NCBI GenBank assembly: GCA_002694685.1
Contig: NZMW01000001.1
Location: forward strand, 744,001 to 808,000
Direction: 5' to 3'
DNA: 64,000 nt
Source: Balneola sp.
GTDB taxonomy: Bacteria; Bacteroidota; Rhodothermia; Balneolales; Balneolaceae
Both the position numbers and the translations under genes were made by a program. Under the pieces are notes generated by a model, which was not told the DNA's origin, searched no databases, and saw only the letters and a program-made list of their open reading frames with translations. Below, piece after piece: positions 19,501 through 28,052 of the stretch; the first letter of the stretch is position 1; every line of letters begins with the position of its first letter.

Positions 19501-22500
19501 ACTTGAAGCCGTTACCTACGAAAACCTCAGTGCCGATCCGGTAGAACTTGTTCGTACTATTTCCTTCACGGTGAATGATGGTATAAGCAATAGTAATACA
19601 GAATCAAGAGGTCTGGACGTAGTTGCTACAAATTCTCAACCCATCTTAACTAACCTTGAAGTTTCTGAGCTGAGTTATGACAATGTTCCCCTTCAGCTTA
19701 CTTCAACAATTGAAGTTTCAGACCCTGATAACACCCAGCTTGATAGTGCATTTGTTCTAATCACGCAAAACCTCAAGACCTCAGAAGATTCTCTCTTATT
19801 CACGGATATCTTTGGTATTACTGGCTCCTACAATGATGCGAGTGGTATTTTAAAGCTTGAGGGAACCAATTCTTTAAGTGATTATCAGACGGCTTTACGA
19901 ACTGTTGAGTATAAAAACTTTGCCACCATTCCTACTGGTCCTGAACGCGAAATCAGTTTTGTCGCTCATGACGGAGACCTTGCCAGTGATACTGTAAAGC
20001 GGGTCATTGAAGTAAATGCGGTTGAAGCCATAAGTGGACTTGAGGTTTGGCTGCGTGCTGATACCGGAGTATTAACCAGCGGAAGTGTAGTGACTACATG
20101 GGAAGACCAAAGTGGAAATAACAATGATTTTGTAGGTGTTGCCGATGCCGGAACTGCCCCCACTTTTGTTAGCAGTTCAACTGCGCTAAACAACGAACCT
20201 TCTATAAACTTTGCTGGAAATGGAGATCATTTCGTTGATTCTGATGGAGAAAATTACATCAATGGATCATCTGAATTCACCATCTTTATGGTCTATAAAT
20301 CTGATCTTACAAATACTGATAGAGGGTTATTCAACGCTCGGGTACCCAATAATGAAGACGCGGGTTTAACTTTCAGGTATGATGCGTCAGGTGCTAATAA
20401 CGGAGGTTCTTTCACGAATGTAGTTAAAACCGGTATTCTTGGTAATGACCCCGACAATCAATTAGAAAGCTTTTCTGATATCCAATCTACCAGTGGACAG
20501 ATTTTCAGCTTCCAGTGGCAAAGTGGGAATACTTACGACATTTTTATTGACGGTATTTTGAATAACCCGTCGTCGGCTGGCCCTCCTCCTACAGGAACCT
20601 TATCTGGAGCTACAACAGCCATTGTTGGAAAAGGCGGAAAAGACGATCCTAACACAAACAACCAAAGCTGGGATGGAGAAGTAGCTGAGTTTATTTATTA
20701 CAGCAGGTTGCTTTCACAGGCAGAACGTGAAAATGTAGAAGATTATCTTTCTGAGAAATACACCCTATCCATTCGTAAGATTACGCCAGCAGATAATGGT
20801 GAAAACATTTCTTCTGACGATGCCAATACTACCTATACAACCCTAACCGGGCCTATCATTAAGGAAGGTTTTGCTGGCGAACTAACCGCTAGCGGAACTT
20901 TTGTTTTGGATGCTCCAACCGGCTTTGAATGGAATACCGGGGCCACTCCTACTGTAGTTACTTCAGCAGTTTATGGGGGTACTACTACTCTTGCTGCTTC
21001 ATTTACCAGTATTACCACTTCTCAGGTTACTTTCACGGTAAATACCGCCTCTACTTCTAATCCCGGAGAAATCGATATTAGCGGCTTGGAAGTTCGCCCC
21101 ACTACTACCACCCTTCCAAATACTGGAAACATTGTGAATACAGGAACCACAGGGTTAGGTGGAGGAACAAATTATGGGACTTTAACCATGGTTCCCGGCG
21201 TTCTTGACAGCCTGGTGATTACTCAGCAACCGGGTACCTCGAATGTGAACACCAATATTAGCCCGGCTGTACGTGTTCAATTAACCGACCAGTATGGTAA
21301 TAGCGTAAAACAGGCCGGGGTAACGGTAGATATAGCTTTAACTTCTGGCTCAGGATCTTTATCAGGGACTACCTCCCGTCTGACCAACTCTTTGGGTATA
21401 GCTGATTTCTCTGACCTGCAAATTGATGCTGTGGGCTCAAAACAACTGACTGCAACTAGTTCTGGGTTGGATGACGCTGTGAGTTCTACCTTCAGTATTG
21501 TCAATGCTGGCGTACTCACAGGCTTCACTGTGGAGCGCGTTCCTTCCGGAAATATAAGTCCCAAAATTGCAGGTAATAATTTCAACATAAAAATTACTGC
21601 TGTTGACGGTTCCGGCACCCCCGTAACTACATTCTCTGGTACTACAGTCGTTACCTCTTCATGTTCTATGGGTACCGGGCAGGGAACAACCTCAAACTTC
21701 AGTTCCGGAGTACTTTCTTCATTAACAGTGAGTATCACCAGCGTCGGAAATTGTACCATAACGGCTACAAATTCAGCCGGATCTGAAAACGGAGTCAGTA
21801 ACTCATTCTCAGTTTCTTCTGGTACCGTAGATGCTGGGAGTTCAACGATTACTGCCTCCCCTACGGTAATCTTAAACGACGGTGCAAGTACGTCTACCAT
21901 TACCGTTCAGGCCAAAGATGCTTTTGGTAATAATAAAACAGCGGGTGGTGCAACCGTAGTTTTAAGTACAGATCAGGGATCTATAGGTAGTGTTACAGAT
22001 AATTCAAACGGTACTTACACGGCAACCTTAACATCCTCTACAAGCATCGTTACGGCAACCGTGACGGGTACTTTGAACAGCACGGCAATCACTGACAATG
22101 CTTTAGTCGAATTTGCCTCATTCAGCCACATTTGGGAAAGTCAGTTGGGTTCCGTTGTAGATGCATCTAATTATGACGACCCCGACAACTGGAATGTAAA
22201 CTCCGTTCCGGGACCTGCATCGGTAGTTTTAATACCGGCTAGTCCTGCCGTTGGTAATGAATTCCCTGTAGTTGATCAAACAGATACCGAGATAGCTGCA
22301 CTTTCCATTGAAGCAAGCGCTGAGTTAACAGTTTCAGGTGGTGTTAACTTTATTGTCTCTGGTAATGTTTCTGGTGATGGAGAGTTGCTGGGCAGTAATA
22401 TTGATTCCTTAACCATTGGAGGTGATTTAGACCTGCCTACGATCACCTTAGGAAATATAATTTTAAATGGTGGTGCTGATCAAACCATCAACAGCCCTCA

Positions 22501-24157
22501 GTCATTTGTCAATCTTGAAGTGGACAATCCTAATACTGTTTTTGTGACCGATAACTTTACCGTTACTGATCAGCTTACACTAACAGACGGTGAACTGTTT
22601 ATCCCAAGTGGAAAAAATCTGATAGCTAATAATCAGGTTTATGGCACCGGTGTTATCCGTTTTCAGCGAAAAATTTCCGGGGTACAAGGTTGGCGAATGC
22701 TTTCTTCCCCTGTAAATTCTACTTTTGGAGATTTCTTGGATGGCACCTTAACCCAAGGTTACACCGGGGCTACTTACAGTACAGGTTCCAATCCAGGTGA
22801 CACTCTTCAGCCCAATGTTCTTTGGTATCTTGAAGATTATGATACCAACCGGTTTGGCCTGCCAGCAACCGATAATGACCGCCTCAGAGCTCCAACAAAC
22901 GCAACCAATTCAGTAGTTGCCGGTCGTGGCTATTGGGTGTATTTCTTTGGAGATATTGCTGCTGATCCGCTTTATAACGATCCCCTTCCTGATACTCTGG
23001 ACGTAGCAGGACAAGAGTTTGGTTCTGGAGACATTGAGGTTGACTTCCAGGTAACCTACACTCCTGAGGCAGACTCAGGCTGGAACTTTATCGGAAATCC
23101 TTTTGGCGCAGCCATAAACTGGAATAACGCCGCAAACTGGACAAAGACTAACATGGAGTCCACAATCTACATTTGGGATCCTGCAGCAAACAGTGGCAAT
23201 GGAGAGTTTTTGACCTGGAATGGATCTACCGGTTCGTTGGGAAGCGGGATTATCCCTCCTTTCCAAGGCTTCTGGGTGAAGGCAAATGATGCTAACCCGG
23301 TTTTGAAAGTTAAAAATGCTGCTAAAACAACCGGCGGTAATTTCCTAAGAAAAGTGAATGTAGCTGAGCAGCAAGAATTTGAAAATGCTCCTCCTGTGGT
23401 TGAAATTAAAGCGGAAGGAAACGGACTTTCTAAAGTAACACATGTGATGTTAAGCAAGTCAGGATCTGAAGGCCGTGATACTCAGGACGCATTGCGTTTA
23501 ATTCCTTTTTCAGACTCTCATATTGAGCTGTATTCGACTTTAGAGAACGGAACTGAACTCGTTATTAACAACCGTCCTTCAGACTTTAAGAACCGGCAGA
23601 ATATCCCTCTTCATTTTGAGGCTTACCGACAAGGTGAGATTGCTATCGGAAGCTATACCCTTAGCTGGCCAGGTTTGAGAAATGTGGCAGAAGAATGGTT
23701 AGTGCTACTGCTTGATCATGAAACCGGAGAAGAAATAAATCTCAGAGAACAGGAAGAATATACCTTTAATTATTCTTCAAAGTCTAAACTTGCTAAATCT
23801 AGTCCTTTAAACGGTCCGGCCAAGAAAAAAACGAAGAAAAAATCTCGCTTTACATTAAGAATTACTACCGAAGCTATCGAAGCAAACATACCGGAACAGG
23901 TATATTTGAGTCAGAACTATCCAAATCCTTTCAACCCAACTACCATTATATCTTTTGGTTTATCTGAAGAGTCAGAAATGAACCTTGAGGTATTTGACAT
24001 TCTCGGACGAAAAGTTCAAACCCTCATTTCGGGAAGAATGCCGGCCGGTTCCTATACCATACCTTTCGACGGGAAAAATTTAGCAAGTGGTATTTATCTC
24101 TACAGAATCTTAACAAATCAGAAAGTTATTACGAATAAAATGGTCCTCATTAAATAA
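16598..24157 (+). CDS. Giant secreted LamG/Ig-repeat protein with T9SS sorting domain (paralogue 3)
   Basis: At 2519 residues this is the largest protein in the window. It begins with GTG at 16598 and a signal peptide (to about residue 27, EALFAQ). Next come a DUF2341-like domain (about 35-150), a LamG/concanavalin-like domain (about 150-340), and cadherin-like repeats recurring as LRSVTYENT (about 350-485). A second LamG-like domain (about 490-745), three more of those repeats (to about 1130), a third LamG-like domain starting GLEVWLRADTGV (about 1145) and invasin-type Ig repeats (about 1535-1840) follow. The module shared with the two upstream genes starts at about 2030, and a T9SS sorting domain forms the C-terminus (NYPNPFNPTTI ... 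KMVLIK). LamG domains often bind glycans, so glycan adhesion is plausible but unproven. Confidence 0.85.
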   Translation: MNIIKYTHIALLILLISIISSEALFAQVSGYTFRKKFAVDNAQVSGATDLTDFPVLISLTDADLRSTGNGGDVESPNGYDITFTSADGSTVLDHELESYDASTGEILFWVRFPTLNATTDTEFFIYYGNSSQTTDQSVNTTWNSGYQMVLHLDSDLSDATANGNDGSTSGTSVTTGVIGDGRDFNAGSGTDIITIADDPSIEITGDITISFWVNGSNLNSVGPDLVTKGAYNSSYAVYYFNNITVNDDGTAFDGSALSDGTDYYVTFTNSSTNGRTIYIDGAQDVTNATAFNFTPNGDNLTLSSGDYQFDGMMDEVRISNVALSADWIATEFNNQGSPGSFISEIPDPPVLADIESTPQSFFAGGSPVFITSSITATHPYTTNLSSAEVEITGNYNASEDVLAFVDQNGITGSWSSGTGILTLTGSASFADYQTALRSVTYENTEASTPDQNTRTISITVNDGSNDSNTETRDINIITTLTDLSTDLSNPVFHFDAQDLNGDLTANQPGDGTAVATWGDRSDNAVGSGTDLSFSGTGAEQPTFNSNYFGERSGIFFNGTTNQLDRGNDALLNTSAFTEKSFAVIFRTGNSTAGLQIIYEQGGGSNGYQISVKDGEAFAYAWSVNAEWNGTGGDDQSINLGSVQPNESYIVVASHDAGPGTWQASLNDGTVLSSAGTAGTMNTHGGGPVIGAEDGTKDPVTFAGNPGGTNYFDGFIGEFVSWNTALNGGQMASVYDFLCDKWCNEPPVLAAIEMTNLDFTEGDAATLITSSITVADSDNTVLDSARVSISSNFESSEDVLAFTPVGSITGNYDSGTGILTLSGSDTKANYQTALRSVTYENTNGVSPSTALRQIDFEVFDWDDISNTVSRNINIIANNSTPSLSGIAGADLIYNEGSGAVDGSAAFTVSISDVDNTNMESATIAITNNYFLGEDELGFPNQLGITGSWNSTTGILTLTGTASLADYQTALEAVTYENLSADPVELVRTISFTVNDGISNSNTESRGLDVVATNSQPILTNLEVSELSYDNVPLQLTSTIEVSDPDNTQLDSAFVLITQNLKTSEDSLLFTDIFGITGSYNDASGILKLEGTNSLSDYQTALRTVEYKNFATIPTGPEREISFVAHDGDLASDTVKRVIEVNAVEAISGLEVWLRADTGVLTSGSVVTTWEDQSGNNNDFVGVADAGTAPTFVSSSTALNNEPSINFAGNGDHFVDSDGENYINGSSEFTIFMVYKSDLTNTDRGLFNARVPNNEDAGLTFRYDASGANNGGSFTNVVKTGILGNDPDNQLESFSDIQSTSGQIFSFQWQSGNTYDIFIDGILNNPSSAGPPPTGTLSGATTAIVGKGGKDDPNTNNQSWDGEVAEFIYYSRLLSQAERENVEDYLSEKYTLSIRKITPADNGENISSDDANTTYTTLTGPIIKEGFAGELTASGTFVLDAPTGFEWNTGATPTVVTSAVYGGTTTLAASFTSITTSQVTFTVNTASTSNPGEIDISGLEVRPTTTTLPNTGNIVNTGTTGLGGGTNYGTLTMVPGVLDSLVITQQPGTSNVNTNISPAVRVQLTDQYGNSVKQAGVTVDIALTSGSGSLSGTTSRLTNSLGIADFSDLQIDAVGSKQLTATSSGLDDAVSSTFSIVNAGVLTGFTVERVPSGNISPKIAGNNFNIKITAVDGSGTPVTTFSGTTVVTSSCSMGTGQGTTSNFSSGVLSSLTVSITSVGNCTITATNSAGSENGVSNSFSVSSGTVDAGSSTITASPTVILNDGASTSTITVQAKDAFGNNKTAGGATVVLSTDQGSIGSVTDNSNGTYTATLTSSTSIVTATVTGTLNSTAITDNALVEFASFSHIWESQLGSVVDASNYDDPDNWNVNSVPGPASVVLIPASPAVGNEFPVVDQTDTEIAALSIEASAELTVSGGVNFIVSGNVSGDGELLGSNIDSLTIGGDLDLPTITLGNIILNGGADQTINSPQSFVNLEVDNPNTVFVTDNFTVTDQLTLTDGELFIPSGKNLIANNQVYGTGVIRFQRKISGVQGWRMLSSPVNSTFGDFLDGTLTQGYTGATYSTGSNPGDTLQPNVLWYLEDYDTNRFGLPATDNDRLRAPTNATNSVVAGRGYWVYFFGDIAADPLYNDPLPDTLDVAGQEFGSGDIEVDFQVTYTPEADSGWNFIGNPFGAAINWNNAANWTKTNMESTIYIWDPAANSGNGEFLTWNGSTGSLGSGIIPPFQGFWVKANDANPVLKVKNAAKTTGGNFLRKVNVAEQQEFENAPPVVEIKAEGNGLSKVTHVMLSKSGSEGRDTQDALRLIPFSDSHIELYSTLENGTELVINNRPSDFKNRQNIPLHFEAYRQGEIAIGSYTLSWPGLRNVAEEWLVLLLDHETGEEINLREQEEYTFNYSSKSKLAKSSPLNGPAKKKTKKKSRFTLRITTEAIEANIPEQVYLSQNYPNPFNPTTIISFGLSEESEMNLEVFDILGRKVQTLISGRMPAGSYTIPFDGKNLASGIYLYRILTNQKVITNKMVLIK

Positions 24158-24448
24158 CTCATTTTCAATTAACTCGCCCCTTTTTAAGATAAAGTATCTA
24201 CTTAAGTTGTAAATGAGCTCGCTATAAACATTATTTTATTTTAAGAAATAATCTAATTTAACGCCCAAAAAGGCTTTTTTGGCACATTACCAGTTTCTGT
24301 ATTTCATTTGAAATATTTAATTCGAAAAAACCTCTAATTATTCGTTCATTTATATAACAGAAAAAGCTAAAACTACTTTTTTTGTAACAACCGATGTTCT
24401 CATACTTCTTGTATGTGATGGCTTTTTTAACTTTAAAGCTGAATCGTT
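24158..24448 (+). other. Intergenic region before the first pilin-like cassette
   Basis: About 290 AT-rich bases. AAAAAGGCTTTTTTGG near 24267-24282 could form a small hairpin with a T-run and serve as the terminator of the giant gene. The promoter of the cassette at 24449 must also lie here, but I see no motif that I can assign. Confidence 0.35.
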
Positions 24449-24874
24449 ATGAACGACATTTCCGATATCCTATTCCTTAGCGCAGCCATGGTTATTTTTT
24501 CCATGCTCACCATTAATACTACCAGAAGTTTTCAATCTACTTCTAACACAGTAGTCAGATCCGACTTAGAATATAGAGCTATATCTATAGCTCAGGATGA
24601 GATTGATGATATTAGGTGGGCCCCTGAAGAAGAGATTGACCCTTATGGTGTCGATTATTTATATGGTGGAAATGACGAGGTTATTACAAAATCAATAGAA
24701 TATGGCTTTGACGACGAATATTCTGAGTCATTTGAGATTACACGTTCTTCCACACAAATTGAAAATTCCTCTGACCAAAACAGATATAAAGTTACAATTT
24801 TAGTTGAATCAGAGAATGCTAACCCTGCTGTTTCCGTACAAATGGAATACATAAAAACTTACTTTAAGGATTAG
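24449..24874 (+). CDS. PilV-like minor pilin candidate, cassette 1 (A1)
   Basis: A 141-residue protein with a single N-terminal hydrophobic helix (about residues 6-24) and a globular remainder. After the helix comes VRSDLEYRAISIAQDEIDDIR, comparable to the 'A..lA...le..R' region of PilV-like pseudopilins. The usual basic leader and G-F-T-L-x-E prepilin cleavage site is absent: the chain starts MNDISDILFLS. It is the first gene of a three-gene run (24449, 24883, 25493) matched gene for gene by 27521-29791. I infer an inner-membrane-anchored pilin-like subunit; the resemblance is in layout and short motifs only. Confidence 0.5.
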   Translation: MNDISDILFLSAAMVIFSMLTINTTRSFQSTSNTVVRSDLEYRAISIAQDEIDDIRWAPEEEIDPYGVDYLYGGNDEVITKSIEYGFDDEYSESFEITRSSTQIENSSDQNRYKVTILVESENANPAVSVQMEYIKTYFKD

Positions 24875-24882
24875 GTGTAGCT

Positions 24883-25470
24883 ATGAATTTGAGCATTATT
24901 ACAAGTTTTGTGATTGGTGGTTTAATGTTGCTTTCTATCCTAGCCTTTAACATGAGGCTTACTTCAAGCACTCAGGAAACCACCCTATCTACCATTAATC
25001 AACAGAAGATGGATAATCTGGTTGAGATTCTTTCCTACGACATCAATAGGATTGGCTACAATAACGACACCAGTGTAGATATGGACAATCCTATTATGAC
25101 TGCTGAAGATGATGAGATTGAATTCCAGACTTCTGACGGTAACATCCGTTGGTATATCAACACTGCTGATGAAGTTAGCACGACATCTAACCCCAATGAT
25201 TTCTATCTGTATAGAGACGATGGCCCAGGAGTAGACGCTAGGTTTCCAGTCACTTTTTTTAGTCTGAAATACTATGACAAAGATGGAGCCGAGATTTCTG
25301 ACATATCTTCCATCAGACAAAGGAATCTTAGCGTTGAGGTAAAATTAGTTGTGGAGTCTGCTGAACCTACTTCCTCAAGAAAATCATCTTCTGGGATCAG
25401 TGATACATATCATAGAACAGCGTGGAATAGAGTTTTTCATCCAACAAATATTAATAAGCCCTGGTATTAA
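24883..25470 (+). CDS. PilW-like minor pilin candidate, cassette 1 (B1)
   Basis: A 195-residue protein with an N-terminal membrane helix (MNLSIITSFVIGGLMLLSIL) and the segment LVEILSYDINRIGYNND at about residues 46-62. PilW-type minor pilins carry a similar 'L..Dlr.aGy' motif just after the helix. The rest is predicted to be beta-rich and ends in SGISDTYHRTAWNRVFHP. It starts eight bases after A1. Its paralogue at 28053 shares the helix position, the DI..IGY motif and the W-x-x-x-F-x-P-x-N ending. No prepilin peptidase site is visible. Function inferred from context. Confidence 0.55.
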   Translation: MNLSIITSFVIGGLMLLSILAFNMRLTSSTQETTLSTINQQKMDNLVEILSYDINRIGYNNDTSVDMDNPIMTAEDDEIEFQTSDGNIRWYINTADEVSTTSNPNDFYLYRDDGPGVDARFPVTFFSLKYYDKDGAEISDISSIRQRNLSVEVKLVVESAEPTSSRKSSSGISDTYHRTAWNRVFHPTNINKPWY

Positions 25471-25492
25471 ACCTAACAAATAAGGAGTTATT

Positions 25493-26866
25493 ATGGGTCG
25501 AGCAATGTTATTATTAGTGAGCGGACTTGTTATTCTTTCCGGAATAATACAGTACTCTAACAACAGAAGAGCTGAAATCTTGCCTCAGGAAACAAATGAG
25601 TACTATTATGAGCAACAGGCAAAAAATATATCCACAAGCCTGATTGATAATGCAATCCAAAATCTATTCCGGGACATGGAGTGGACTGGCAGTATTGATG
25701 CAGATGAAAATTTTAGTGGTGAAGGAAGTTTACGAATGTACAACATGGGTACCAGTGGGCTTGATACTGTCGAAAATAGTGTCCTAGAATGGGATCAATA
25801 TAAGGTACTTATTGTAAGTGAAGGTAATTATGGCGGTTATGAATCTGAAATCGAGGTTCTTTTGCAGCGTGATTCATTCTCTAAATTTTCCTATTTCACA
25901 AACGAAGAACGCCTTCCAAATAGCAATACCCAAATATTCTTCTCCACCGGCGATGTTTTAACTGGTCCTATTCATAGTAACGGAACCTTTAGTATGGCGG
26001 GATCTCCCACATTTAATGGTGATGTTAGTAGCCCAAATGATTGGGTTGGTCAAAGTGGAGACTATGATGGTGCCACTTCAGAGGAACGCCACGGGAGTGA
26101 TACTCCGCAATTTAACGGAACAGCGAACTTTGATATGGCAACGCCGCGTAACCTCCCGGGGCCAGAACAAATTGATGATTTAAAGGCTGCAGCACTTTCA
26201 GGTGGCATCACTTTTGATAGCGATGCTGAACTGGAATTTTATGTTGCTGATGATATAGGATATGTAAAAGAAACAGATACTGAGTGGCAACAGGAATGCG
26301 TATGGAAAGGCTGGTGGGACTGTGATTGGGTAGAGGTTGTAATAGGTGAAACGTCATACAACCTAGCTGATTACAACGGTTTAATTAGCGTTAACGGCAT
26401 TGCAAAAGTAAAGGGCGAAGTAAAAGGTCAGGTTACTCTTCACGCTACTCAGGAAATTGAAATAATGGGTGATATCTACTACAACCAAAACCCAACCGCA
26501 GATCCTGATGTAGTTTCAAATGATTTGATGGGATTGGTAAGTGAAGGAAATGTAATTGTTGACAGGTATGCACATCAAGATAACGGAAGTAGTGATTTAA
26601 CTATCCATGCGTCTATCATGGCTTTAGACAATGCATTTACTGTTGAAAATTATTCATCTGGAGGCAACAGAGGAGTGTTAAATATCCTGGGTGGTATCAT
26701 ACAGAAAAACCGAGGACCCGTAGGAACTTTTAATAGCTACGGAACAGCTTCAGGGTTCTCCAAAAACTATATTTATGACGAACGGTTACTAGAAACAATA
26801 CCGCCATCGTTTCCAAGAGAAAGTATCTTCACAATTGTGTATTGGAAAGAAAGAACTTCGAGCTAA
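25493..26866 (+). CDS. PilX-like minor pilin candidate with beta-helix body, cassette 1 (C1)
   Basis: A 457-residue protein starting MGRAMLLLVSGLVILSG, an N-terminal helix nearly identical to the start of the paralogue at 28658 (MGRAMLIISIGAVMALG). After a linker comes a strand-rich body with FFSTGDVLTGPIHSNGTF and LISVNGIAKVKGEVKGQV, the ladder-like repeats seen in PilX/DUF4900-type proteins that cap or prime type IV pili. GGAG-type Shine-Dalgarno (AAGGAG) lies seven bases before the ATG. A WQQECVWKGWWDCDW stretch carries two Cys that could form a disulfide. Larger than C2 by 80 residues. Function is inferred. Confidence 0.55.
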   Translation: MGRAMLLLVSGLVILSGIIQYSNNRRAEILPQETNEYYYEQQAKNISTSLIDNAIQNLFRDMEWTGSIDADENFSGEGSLRMYNMGTSGLDTVENSVLEWDQYKVLIVSEGNYGGYESEIEVLLQRDSFSKFSYFTNEERLPNSNTQIFFSTGDVLTGPIHSNGTFSMAGSPTFNGDVSSPNDWVGQSGDYDGATSEERHGSDTPQFNGTANFDMATPRNLPGPEQIDDLKAAALSGGITFDSDAELEFYVADDIGYVKETDTEWQQECVWKGWWDCDWVEVVIGETSYNLADYNGLISVNGIAKVKGEVKGQVTLHATQEIEIMGDIYYNQNPTADPDVVSNDLMGLVSEGNVIVDRYAHQDNGSSDLTIHASIMALDNAFTVENYSSGGNRGVLNILGGIIQKNRGPVGTFNSYGTASGFSKNYIYDERLLETIPPSFPRESIFTIVYWKERTSS

Positions 26867-26931
26867 TACTACTTACTTTCTCTAAACTGACTCAACAAAA
26901 CTAATTCAAAAGAACACCTATAAGTACTAAT

Positions 26932-27321
26932 ATGGCTAAGAAAACAATCTCATTATTTCTATTTACACTATTTTTTACTTTAGGCGCACAGGCTCAAACA
27001 GTGATTTTTAATGTAAATCTAAAGCCAAATTTAGAGGATAGCATGTTTGTTCCTAATCAGGACAAGATGGTTATTATAGGTAACTTCTACCCTCTTGGTG
27101 TAAATCGTTCAGTCCAGATGTTTGATGAAGCTCCAATCGACAGTATTTACACAGCTGAAATCAGGTTTGGTTCTCGCTACCAGGGACAAGTTCTTGAATA
27201 TAATTTTCAAATAGTTGATGAAAACGGCAACAAAAACACAGAAAGCATGGTCCGAAAGATCACTCTTAGTGCCGGTGAAACTGAAATCCCTCCTTTATAT
27301 TTTAACGCGTTCGCCTGGTAG
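26932..27321 (+). CDS. Small secreted protein, possibly carbohydrate-binding-like fold
   Basis: A 129-residue protein with a clean Sec signal peptide (residues 1-21, ending AQAQ). The mature part starts TVIFNVNLKPNLEDSMFVP and has VIIGNFYPLG, an arrangement reminiscent of starch-binding-like (CBM20-type) beta-sandwiches with their 'F.V......v.i.Gn...lG' pattern. The key aromatic ligand residues cannot be confirmed by eye. It sits alone between the two pilin-like cassettes on the same strand and may belong to the first transcript. It could be a tip or matrix component. Confidence 0.5.
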   Translation: MAKKTISLFLFTLFFTLGAQAQTVIFNVNLKPNLEDSMFVPNQDKMVIIGNFYPLGVNRSVQMFDEAPIDSIYTAEIRFGSRYQGQVLEYNFQIVDENGNKNTESMVRKITLSAGETEIPPLYFNAFAW

Positions 27322-27434
27322 TTTTTTTATTAAGACCAACCGCTTTATCCCTCCTCATCTTAAAGCCTGATTTGAAACTTTTTTAAAAGATTTCCAATCC
27401 CTCATAGAACAATGTTCGTATGTACAAGAACAGA

Positions 27435-27478
27435 ATTCTAATGTTAGAATCAGTCTAAAAATTTCCTAACGTTAGAAG
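27435..27478. promoter_or_regulatory. Pair of palindromic operator-like sites upstream of cassette 2
   Basis: ATTCTAATGTTAGAAT (27435-27450) has perfect 7-bp arms around a 2-base centre, and CTAACGTTAG (27466-27475) is a perfect 10-base palindrome within TTCCTAACGTTAGAAG. Their centres are 28 bases apart and lie 45-85 bases before the ATG at 27521. Two like palindromes at this position suggest a dimeric repressor or activator site for the second cassette. No regulator is identified. Confidence 0.45.
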
Positions 27479-27520
27479 TTTTTAATAATATTGTTTTGAA
27501 AATAAATTAAACCAAAATCT

Positions 27521-28051
27521 ATGAGCGGTTACACTGAAGTTTTATATGTCATCTTTGCTATGACCATCGTTTCTACCATGGCTCTCAATGCCAACCGGTT
27601 TATTCAAGTCAACAATTATTCAATGGTTGAGGGACAGCTCGAAGAGCAGGTAATTGCCTACTCCCAGAATATCATTGAAGAATCTCGAGCATTGGCTTTC
27701 GATGAAGCCACTACTTACGACGCAACTGGAAATAGTACGGTTCCAGTTTACATTCCTAATGGATTCTCAAGCCTTGGAACCGATGGCGAAGCAGGCAGAA
27801 CCCAATTTGATGATTTCGATGATTTTAATGGATTTTCTGAGACTGTTAGTATCGCTGGCGTAAAGTACGATGTTAATGTAGTTGTTGAATATGTAGTTAC
27901 AAGTGATTTTGAGACTTACACTAAGTCATTCAACAAGTCTACCTTAAAAAGAATCACGGTTAACATGGAGTCCGATTTTTTAAGGAAGAATCAGAATTCT
28001 GATAACACTAATTACAACTTTAGCTTTATAAGAAGCTACTACGCGGATTAA
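27521..28051 (+). CDS. PilV-like minor pilin candidate, cassette 2 (A2)
   Basis: A 176-residue protein laid out like A1 at 24449: an N-terminal hydrophobic helix (MSGYTEVLYVIFAMTIVSTM), then QLEEQVIAYSQNIIEESRAL in place of A1's 'ISIAQDEIDDIR', then a beta-rich globular part ending in an aromatic-rich tail (NFSFIRSYYAD against A1's MEYIKTYFKD). It has no classical prepilin leader. It is the first gene of the second cassette and ends one base before B2. I call it a paralogue of A1 on position, layout and tail motif. Confidence 0.5.
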   Translation: MSGYTEVLYVIFAMTIVSTMALNANRFIQVNNYSMVEGQLEEQVIAYSQNIIEESRALAFDEATTYDATGNSTVPVYIPNGFSSLGTDGEAGRTQFDDFDDFNGFSETVSIAGVKYDVNVVVEYVVTSDFETYTKSFNKSTLKRITVNMESDFLRKNQNSDNTNYNFSFIRSYYAD

Positions 28052-28052
28052 T

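Noticed and set aside
21277-21900. 207-residue minus-strand frame inside the third giant gene
   Set aside because: It is an antisense shadow of the Thr/Ser/Val-rich repeats; its Val/Pro/Glu-rich composition mirrors the coding strand, and no start signal is seen. The same applies to the other antisense frames in 7.6-24.2 kb.
7603-24157. T9SS secretion machinery near its cargo
   Set aside because: No PorV, SprA, PorK-N or similar gene is seen; only the cargo with C-terminal sorting domains is encoded here.
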